From the NCBI GenBank assembly GCA_003162595.1, contig PMNJ01000119.1, forward strand, positions 1 to 5,403: DNA of 5,403 bases. The letters are read 5' to 3'. The DNA comes from Bacteroidales bacterium (lineage in GTDB: Bacteria > Bacteroidota > Bacteroidia > Bacteroidales > VadinHA17). The position numbers were made by a program, and so were the translations under genes. The notes under the pieces are model-generated. The model worked only from the letters and a program-made list of their open reading frames with translations. It searched no databases and had not been told where the DNA came from. Below, in pieces: positions 1 through 5,403 of the stretch (its first letter is position 1; every line of letters starts with the position of its first letter).

Positions 1-521
1 TGATTCCCACTAATTCAACCAGCACACACGGCCAGTTCAGGCATGTACGGATAACCCCCAATAAAACGATAATGGTAGGATTGTTTGCTGAAAAAAAAGT
101 GGTAGAATTCACTCTCGACGGTAAAGAAGTCTGGTCAGTGGATGCACCTTCTGCCTGGTCAGCTATCAGGTTGCATAACGGCAATACTTTGATATCAGGA
201 GACGCAATGAGTTATACCCGTGAGGTTAATTTAAAGGGTGAAACAGTATGGGAACTTACTCAGGCTGATGTGCCATTTAAATTATACAATAACCAGACAG
301 CTACCAGACTCGCCAACGGAAACACGGTAATAACAAATTGGTGTGCGGGAAATAAAAACACAGAGGAATGGGCCGGAACTGTCCAGTTGTTTGAAGTAAC
401 TCCCGATAAAAAGGTAGTATGGGCATTATCATCATGGAAAAATCCCGATTTAGGTCCAAGTACATATATCCAATTGCTTGATCAACCTGGTAATCCGGAC
501 AACGGTGAACTACAAAGGTAA
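1..521 (+). CDS. Beta-propeller protein, PQQ-like/arylsulfotransferase-like repeats (3' part only)
   Basis: The frame is open from the first full codon at base 3 to the TAA at 519-521, giving 172 visible residues; the true start lies upstream, and the ATG at 72 falls inside the protein. The sequence holds about three repeats of a propeller-blade pattern: a strand ending in 'DGKEVW', 'KGETVW' or 'DKKVVW', followed by 'RLxNGNTxI' (RLHNGNTLI and RLANGNTVI). This pattern is typical of PQQ-like and arylsulfotransferase-like propellers, which are common as secreted proteins in Bacteroidota. The ending 'GNPDNGELQR' looks like a natural C-terminus for this kind of protein. No catalytic residue can be assigned, so enzyme, binding protein and scaffold all remain possible. 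It lies 124 bases upstream of the GH97 gene on the same strand, so it may belong to the same locus. The fold is fairly safe; the function is unknown. Confidence 0.75.
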   Translation, partial: IPTNSTSTHGQFRHVRITPNKTIMVGLFAEKKVVEFTLDGKEVWSVDAPSAWSAIRLHNGNTLISGDAMSYTREVNLKGETVWELTQADVPFKLYNNQTATRLANGNTVITNWCAGNKNTEEWAGTVQLFEVTPDKKVVWALSSWKNPDLGPSTYIQLLDQPGNPDNGELQR

Positions 522-645
522 AAGCTGGCTTAAGAAAATTCACAAATTCGAAAGAAGATGAGCCATTTCAAGAAAAAACTGATTTATTTGAAATTAGAAG
601 ATTTGATTTAATAATATATTCAGTATATACCCAATAATAATTCAG

Positions 646-2634
646 ATGAAGAATAAACTAATTGGATTAATAGCATTCTTTTTAATGAGTTCCACAATAC
701 TCATCGCACAAAAGAATAAAAATTTTGAGATAAAATCACCTGGCGGGAACATTAATCTGAATGTTGAAGCCGGAGCTAAACTTCAATGGTCCGTTCAGTC
801 TGATGGACAACAGATTGTTTCACCTTCATCAATTTCGCTGCAGTTGGAAGGAGGTGAAGTTCTTGGTGAAAATGTGAAAATTTTATCATCAGAGACTGAA
901 AAAATAGATAATGTGATTGCTGCGGTAAATTATATAAAATCGAGTTTTCAGGATCAATGTAATCAGTTAACAATCAATTTTAAAGGCGATTATGGAATAA
1001 TTTTCAGAGTATATAATGATGGAGTGGCATATCGCTTTTTTACAAAGAGGAAAGGTGAACTTCTTGTGAAAAATGAAGAAGCCAACTTTAACTTCACTGC
1101 TGATCACAGAATATTTGTGCCATATATGTGGGATTACAGAGATGGTAAAATTTTCAATTCGTCATTTGAAGCTCTCTATAGAGAAATCAAAATCTCAAAA
1201 TTTGCCAGTGATTCGTTAGCGTTTCTTCCCGTATTAATTGATGTCGGAAATAATAAAAAAGTTGTTATCCTGGAAGCCGATCTTGAAGAATATCCGGGTA
1301 TGTACCTGAATATTAATCAGACACATATGGGATTTATGGGAGTATATGCTCCATACCCTTTAGAGGCAAAGCTAGGCGGATATGGAGGAATTAATTATAT
1401 TCCTGTCAAAAGAGCCGACTATATCGCTAAAGTCAACGGTACGCGTAATTTTCCTTGGCGTATTGTTGTTATCAGTAATCAGGATAAAGAATTGCTGAAT
1501 AATGATATGGTTCAGAGATTGGCTTCCCCTTCGAGGATAGCAGATATTTCGTGGATACAGCCGGGTCAGGTTGCATGGGATTGGTGGAATGACCTTAATA
1601 TTTCTCATGTGGATTTTAAAGCCGGGATGAACACACCAACTTATAAATATTACATTGATTTTGCTGCTGCCAACAAAATAAAATATATCATTATTGACGG
1701 AGGATGGTCTGAATCATTGGATCTTACCATAGTGAAACCTGAACTTAATCTTCAGGAAATTATAGATTATGGCAAACTGAAAGGTGTAAATGTCATTCTT
1801 TGGGCCTCATGGTATGCTGTGACACAGCAGATGGACAAAATTTTTCCTTTGTATTCCAAAATGGGGGTTAAAGGCTTTAAGATTGATTTTGTTGATCGCG
1901 ATGATCAGATAGCAGTGGCTTCTCTTTACGAGATTGCAAAGAAAGCAGCTGAGTATCATTTGCTTATTGATTATCATGGAGTTTATAAGCCAACCGGCTT
2001 ACAGAAAACTTATCCTAATGTTATCGGCTTTGAAGGTGTTAAGGGATTAGAAAATTATAAGTGGGCCATCGAAGATCAGCCGCGTTATGTCGTAAGTATT
2101 CCTTATCTGCGTATGATGGCAGGTCCGATGGATTATACTCCGGGCGCTATGAGAAATTCCAATAAAGCAAATTACAGGCCAATAAACTCGAATCCGATGA
2201 GCCAGGGTACCCGCTGCCAGCAATTAGCTATGTATGTTGTATTTGAAGCTCCGCTGCAGATGCTTTCCGATAACCCCACAATCTATATGAAAGAGCAGGA
2301 ATGTACGGATTTTATTACCAGGGTTCCAACCACTTTTGATGCAACAGTAGCGCTGGACGGAAAGGTAGGAGAGTATGTAGCGCTTGCACGTAGAAAAGGA
2401 GATACATGGTTTGTGGGATCGATGAGTAACTGGAGTGCAAGAGATCTGACCCTAGACTTTTCATTTTTAGGCGATGGGGATTATCAGGCAGTAGTCTTTA
2501 AAGATGGTATCAATGCAGATCGCGATGCTACTGATTATAAAAAGGAAATGATAAAAATATCGAAGGACAGTAAATTGAACATCCATCTTGCTCCCGGTGG
2601 AGGCTGGGCTGCCAGAATAGAAAAATTAAATTAA
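646..2634 (+). CDS. Secreted glycoside hydrolase family 97, retaining type (alpha-galactosidase-like)
   Basis: This 662-residue protein has all three GH97 parts. A signal peptide (about 1-21, cleavage likely at A21-Q22, no lipobox) is followed by the N-terminal beta-sandwich (about 25-285), a TIM barrel (about 290-550, with WDWWN at 311-315 and IIIDGGW near 348-354) and the C-terminal beta domain (about 560-660, ending LAPGGGWAARI). The start is the first ATG after an in-frame TGA at 604-606. In the barrel, 'FKIDFVDRDDQ' supplies Asp414, matching the nucleophile of the retaining branch (BtGH97b Asp415, from memory). 'FEGVKGLE' supplies Glu463 and Glu469, whose six-residue spacing matches the calcium-ligand and general-acid glutamates of SusB. 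The SusB base Glu508 position falls near 'DYHGVYK' and lacks Glu. The enzyme should therefore act with retention, as an exo-acting periplasmic alpha-galactosidase or beta-L-arabinopyranosidase rather than an inverting alpha-glucosidase. The family is certain; the substrate is inferred. Confidence 0.95.
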   Translation: MKNKLIGLIAFFLMSSTILIAQKNKNFEIKSPGGNINLNVEAGAKLQWSVQSDGQQIVSPSSISLQLEGGEVLGENVKILSSETEKIDNVIAAVNYIKSSFQDQCNQLTINFKGDYGIIFRVYNDGVAYRFFTKRKGELLVKNEEANFNFTADHRIFVPYMWDYRDGKIFNSSFEALYREIKISKFASDSLAFLPVLIDVGNNKKVVILEADLEEYPGMYLNINQTHMGFMGVYAPYPLEAKLGGYGGINYIPVKRADYIAKVNGTRNFPWRIVVISNQDKELLNNDMVQRLASPSRIADISWIQPGQVAWDWWNDLNISHVDFKAGMNTPTYKYYIDFAAANKIKYIIIDGGWSESLDLTIVKPELNLQEIIDYGKLKGVNVILWASWYAVTQQMDKIFPLYSKMGVKGFKIDFVDRDDQIAVASLYEIAKKAAEYHLLIDYHGVYKPTGLQKTYPNVIGFEGVKGLENYKWAIEDQPRYVVSIPYLRMMAGPMDYTPGAMRNSNKANYRPINSNPMSQGTRCQQLAMYVVFEAPLQMLSDNPTIYMKEQECTDFITRVPTTFDATVALDGKVGEYVALARRKGDTWFVGSMSNWSARDLTLDFSFLGDGDYQAVVFKDGINADRDATDYKKEMIKISKDSKLNIHLAPGGGWAARIEKLN

Positions 2635-2669
2635 TGAGATAATTAATAGCGCAATTTAAAGATACCATT

Positions 2670-4478
2670 ATGAAAAAAAAGGTAATTGCAATAATTGTGG
2701 TACTGGGAGTTATGATTTATAGCAATATTTCCACCTGCAATCTGATATATGCTCAGAGTGCGATGATTAATGTTTCAGCAAGGCATTGCACTAACCTTGA
2801 CGGGAAATGGCAGATTATTATTGACCCGGCAGGTGCAGGCGACTGGAGACAGGTATGGAAAGAAAGAAAACCTGAAAAAAAGACTGATTTTTTTGAGTAT
2901 TCCTTCGAAGGAGGACCTTCGTTTAATGTGCCCGGAGATTTTAATTCCCAGATGACAGAGTTAAAATATTATGAAGGAACTATCTGGTATAAAAAATCAT
3001 TTGATTATAATTCTGAAAAGAATAAGAGGATATTTCTTCATTTTGGAGCTGTAAACTATCTTGCCGATGTATATCTGAACGGTAATCTACTGGGTAAACA
3101 TGAAGGAGGATTTACCCCTTTCCAGTTTGAAATTACCAATTCGGTGCATAACGGTGGAAATACAATTGTTGTAAGGGTAAATAACCAGAGGCTGAAAGAT
3201 GGTATTCCCGGACTGGGATACGACTGGTTTAATTATGGTGGAATAACCCGTGATGTTAATCTGGTTGAAACTGACAACTCATTTATAAGCGACTATTTCA
3301 TTCAGCTGAAGAAGCATTCGTTAAGTGAAGTGCTGGGCTGGATTAAATTAAATGGGCCGCAAACCCGGCAAAACGTGGAAATAAAGATTCCTGAATTAAA
3401 AATTGACTTTAAAACCAAATCTGATGACTCAGGTTTGGCAGAAGTTAAGTTCTCCTCCGGGTTTGAACTATGGTCACCTGAAAAACCCAAACTTTATAAG
3501 GTAATTTTTCAATGTGAAACTGATACGATTGTTGACAATATAGGTTTCAGGAGCATTGAAGTGAAAGGGCCAAAAATACTTTTAAACGGGAAACCGGTTT
3601 TTCTGAAAGGTATTAACATCCATGAGGAGAATCCATTCAGGGCAGCAAGAGCATTTTCAGAATCGGATGCATCGATCCTTTTATCATGGGCGAAAGAATT
3701 AGGATGTAACATGGTGAGGTTGGCTCACTACCCACACAACGAAAATATGATCAGATTAGCTGAGAAAATGGGGATAATGGTATGGGACGAAATACCGGTA
3801 TATCAACAAATTGAATTTTCCATGCCGGGGGTAAGTGATAAAATGGATCTGATGATGCGCGAGATGGTCGACAGGGATAAGAACCGATGTGGAGTTATAG
3901 TATGGAGCCTTTCTAATGAAACCAGCCCGTCTCCAGCCAGGGACAAGGCATTAGTTAACCTTACTGATAAATGCCGGCATCTGGATTCAACAAGGCTTAT
4001 AACTTCAGTTATAAATGATGAGAAGTACAGTAATAATGCAGTAAATGTATGGGATACTCTTTACAGACATTTTGATATCATATCATTAAATGAATACATG
4101 GGTTGGTATGTCCCATGGCAGGGGAGACCCGGAGATGTAAAATGGAGCTTTGTTTGTAAAGATAAACCAATAGTTATTTCTGAATTTGGTGGCGAAGCCC
4201 TTTATGGAAACAACAAAGGGCCAAAGGATGAAGCAGCCAGCTGGAGTGAAGAATATCAGGAACAGATTTTTAAAGACCAGGTAGAGATGTTAAAAACAGT
4301 ACCTGATCTTTGCGGAACCTTTCCCTGGTTACTGGTAGATTATCGTTCGTCAGGAAGAATGCATCCTCTGTATCAAAACGGGTGGAATCGTAAAGGATTG
4401 CTATCTGACCATGGCGATAAAAAGAAAGCATGGTATATTATGAAAGCATATTACGAAAGTACAAAAAATAGTTACTGA
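2670..4478 (+). CDS. Secreted glycoside hydrolase family 2, beta-glucuronidase-like architecture
   Basis: This 602-residue protein has a signal peptide (about 1-28, '...LIYAQ'), a jelly-roll sugar-binding domain (about 40-200, with VPGDFNSQ, HEGGFTPF and WFNYGGITRDV), an Ig-like domain (about 205-298) and a TIM barrel (about 300-600). The acid/base is Glu417 in 'VWSLSNE' and the nucleophile is Glu505 in 'VISEFGGEA'; their 88-residue spacing is close to that of E. coli GUS (413/504). Length, absence of extra C-terminal domains, 'LNEYMGWY' (473-480) and an N-x-K motif (Asn573, Lys575 in 'WNRKG') all resemble beta-glucuronidases. Because similar N-x-K-G sequences also occur in other GH2 enzymes, beta-galactosidase or beta-galacturonidase activity is possible. 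Cys23 lies in 'ISTC', a poor lipobox. The gene starts 35 bases after the GH97 stop, with an in-frame TAA at 2640-2642 and no clear ribosome-binding site, so co-transcription with GH97 is likely. The family is certain; the substrate is not. Confidence 0.95.
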   Translation: MKKKVIAIIVVLGVMIYSNISTCNLIYAQSAMINVSARHCTNLDGKWQIIIDPAGAGDWRQVWKERKPEKKTDFFEYSFEGGPSFNVPGDFNSQMTELKYYEGTIWYKKSFDYNSEKNKRIFLHFGAVNYLADVYLNGNLLGKHEGGFTPFQFEITNSVHNGGNTIVVRVNNQRLKDGIPGLGYDWFNYGGITRDVNLVETDNSFISDYFIQLKKHSLSEVLGWIKLNGPQTRQNVEIKIPELKIDFKTKSDDSGLAEVKFSSGFELWSPEKPKLYKVIFQCETDTIVDNIGFRSIEVKGPKILLNGKPVFLKGINIHEENPFRAARAFSESDASILLSWAKELGCNMVRLAHYPHNENMIRLAEKMGIMVWDEIPVYQQIEFSMPGVSDKMDLMMREMVDRDKNRCGVIVWSLSNETSPSPARDKALVNLTDKCRHLDSTRLITSVINDEKYSNNAVNVWDTLYRHFDIISLNEYMGWYVPWQGRPGDVKWSFVCKDKPIVISEFGGEALYGNNKGPKDEAASWSEEYQEQIFKDQVEMLKTVPDLCGTFPWLLVDYRSSGRMHPLYQNGWNRKGLLSDHGDKKKAWYIMKAYYESTKNSY

Positions 4479-4495
4479 ACTATCAGAGAATAGTT
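4467..4495 (+). other. Overlapping short inverted repeats at the GH2 stop codon
   Basis: AATAGTT occurs at 4467-4473 and again at 4489-4495, with its complement AACTAT between them at 4478-4483. The middle arm can pair with either side: a 6-bp stem with a 4-base loop (4468-4483, enclosing part of the GH2 TGA) or a 6-bp stem with a 6-base loop (4478-4495). Both stems are AT-rich and no T-run follows, so this is not a standard intrinsic terminator. It could be a weak 3'-end structure of the GH97-GH2 transcript, or chance. Confidence 0.35.
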
Positions 4496-4580
4496 GAACA
4501 TGAGGGTGATATCATTATAGACTCCTGAAGATTAACTCCAGAGCCTGTCGTGTGTAAGTTCTTAAGCTTTATAAATCAGT

Positions 4581-4610
4581 TACACAGAGGGTCACAGAGG
4601 TACTCAGATT
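4581..4610. repeat. Short 10-base-period CACAGAGG tandem repeat
   Basis: Two exact copies of CACAGAGG sit 10 bases apart (4583-4590 and 4593-4600). A third, decayed unit, CTCAGATT, follows at the same spacing (4603-4610) and runs into the stop codon of the dehydrogenase. From memory, similar 'CACAGAG' decamer runs are common between genes in a range of environmental bacteria, so this may be a remnant of a dispersed repeat family. Its position between two convergent genes fits that idea. No function can be read from the sequence. Confidence 0.5.
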
Positions 4611-5403
4611 AGAAATCTATCATTGCTTTCATAACACCATCTCTGTAATCTGCAACAAGGTCAAAAGCTTCTTTTGTTCTTTCGAAGGGGAAGCGATGTG
4701 TAACCATATTATCAATTGTGATCAATCCGTTTTTCAACATTTCAAGAGTCTGTTCCACACAATCCGCCTGCCTTCTTATAAACTGAAGCGATATCTCTTT
4801 ACGTCGTGTTTTTTCCACATTCAGAGTCCATCGTTCGAACTCAGGAATACCAACGACAATCAATTTTCCACCGGGTTTAAGAAGTTCAATAGCCTGATCC
4901 AATGCTTCCTGTTTCCCACAGCATTCAAAAGCCACATCAAGACCCAGAGGCTCCTCATGCATTATTTTTCCAATAATGTTCTCTTTCGTGGGGTTACAGG
5001 TGAAAGAACCTTCCCTTTGTGCGATTGAAAGACGCTCATCTATCAGATCTGTGACATAAATTTTATTGACACCTTTCGCTTTGGCTGCCAGCATAACACT
5101 CATTCCGATGGGCCCGTATCCGAATATACCTGTATTCAAATCCTTAACACCTCCGGATTTTTTTTCTGCATATACCCCTATAGCAAGAGGTTCTGATATT
5201 GAACCATGATCGGTTGTCAGCTTACCAGTGAGCGGGAAACAGCTTTTTTCAGGCATCACAATATATTCCATAAGGCATCCTTCTGCCTGACCCGGGCAAC
5301 CCAGAAACCTGAGATTACGACAGGTATGATGTCTGCCTGCGAGGCACTGATCACATTCATAACAGGGCATTGCGGGATCAATTGCGATTTGATCGCCAGG
5401 TTT
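4609..5403 (-). CDS. Zinc-dependent MDR dehydrogenase, polyol/threonine type (N-terminus outside window)
   Basis: On the minus strand the frame is open from the window edge to the TAA at 4611-4609, giving about 265 codons. The ATG at 5370 is not the start: the codons before it read 'KPGDQIAIDPA', the usual lead into this region of medium-chain dehydrogenases. Counted from that Lys, Cys14, Cys17, Cys20 and Cys28 form the structural zinc lobe. Glu71 in 'SEPLA' matches the glutamate near the catalytic zinc in sorbitol and threonine dehydrogenases. 'GYGPIG' (95-100) is the Rossmann loop, and Asp119 at the end of the second strand suggests NAD rather than NADP. The catalytic zinc Cys and His-Glu ligands lie outside the window. 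It should be a cytoplasmic oxidoreductase acting on a sugar, polyol or amino alcohol, but the substrate cannot be named. It converges on the GH2 gene, so it has its own promoter, beyond the right edge. Confidence 0.9.
   Translation of the reverse strand, partial: KPGDQIAIDPAMPCYECDQCLAGRHHTCRNLRFLGCPGQAEGCLMEYIVMPEKSCFPLTGKLTTDHGSISEPLAIGVYAEKKSGGVKDLNTGIFGYGPIGMSVMLAAKAKGVNKIYVTDLIDERLSIAQREGSFTCNPTKENIIGKIMHEEPLGLDVAFECCGKQEALDQAIELLKPGGKLIVVGIPEFERWTLNVEKTRRKEISLQFIRRQADCVEQTLEMLKNGLITIDNMVTHRFPFERTKEAFDLVADYRDGVMKAMIDF

Noticed and set aside
72..521. ATG at 72 as the start of the first gene
   Set aside because: The frame stays open to base 3 with sequence that fits a propeller blade, so the gene is cut by the window edge rather than starting here.
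481..558. Possible frameshift at the end of the propeller gene, with the adjacent frame continuing as 'NYKGKSWLKKIHKFERR' to a TGA at 556-558
   Set aside because: The ending 'GNPDNGELQR' looks like a normal C-terminus for this kind of protein, and the alternative tail shows no propeller pattern.
522..645. Promoter of the Bacteroidota type (-33 TTTG / -7 TAnnTTTG) before GH97
   Set aside because: The best -7 matches (583-590 and 598-605) each miss one base and have no TTG element at the right distance upstream. No stem with a T-run is present either.
2671..2682. Run of eight A bases at the GH2 start as a phase-variable or slippage site
   Set aside because: It is simply the Lys codons of the signal peptide in an AT-rich gene; a similar run at 91-98 in the first gene shows such runs are ordinary here.
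4479..4608. Bidirectional intrinsic terminator between the convergent genes
   Set aside because: The only stems found are 6-bp AT-rich arms without a following T-run on either strand.
4696..5028. 110-codon plus-strand open frame
   Set aside because: It lies wholly within the clear dehydrogenase gene on the other strand and shows no recognisable domain.
5359..5370. ATG at 5370 (minus strand) as the start of the dehydrogenase
   Set aside because: The in-frame codons before it give 'KPGDQIAIDPA', the conserved lead into the zinc lobe, and the catalytic zinc ligands must lie further upstream.

Overview
The window looks like part of a glycan-use (PUL-like) locus from a member of the Bacteroidota. 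The DNA is AT-rich, and starts lack clear Shine-Dalgarno sequences. Both complete genes encode signal peptides ending in the '...A-Q' style common in this phylum. One complete gene belongs to GH97, a family best known from Bacteroidota. I cannot place it below phylum; a free-living or marine Bacteroidales or Marinilabiliales relative is only a guess.

Layout: (1) 1-521 (+), the 3' end of a gene for a beta-propeller protein of the PQQ-like/arylsulfotransferase-like kind, cut by the window edge. (2) 522-645, a 124-base AT-rich gap with no confident promoter or terminator. (3) 646-2634 (+), a complete secreted GH97 glycoside hydrolase with the retaining-type active site. (4) 2670-4478 (+), a complete secreted GH2 hydrolase with the three-domain, roughly 600-residue build of beta-glucuronidases; it starts 35 bases after GH97 and is probably co-transcribed. 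(5) 4479-4608, a 130-base gap between convergent genes, holding competing short hairpins at the GH2 stop and a short CACAGAGG tandem repeat. (6) 4609-5403 (-), most of a zinc-dependent polyol/threonine-type dehydrogenase, cut at its N-terminus by the window edge.

Working together (inference): the GH97 enzyme would remove alpha-galactose-like (or beta-L-arabinopyranose) ends and the GH2 enzyme a beta-linked uronic acid or galactose, both outside the cytoplasm. The dehydrogenase could oxidise a released sugar or polyol in the cytoplasm, but it is on the other strand and may be unrelated. No SusC/SusD pair, regulator, mobile element, CRISPR or RNA gene is visible. I found no clear sign of a new kind of system. 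The points most worth checking are the GH2 substrate pocket, the GH97 specificity and the intergenic repeat.
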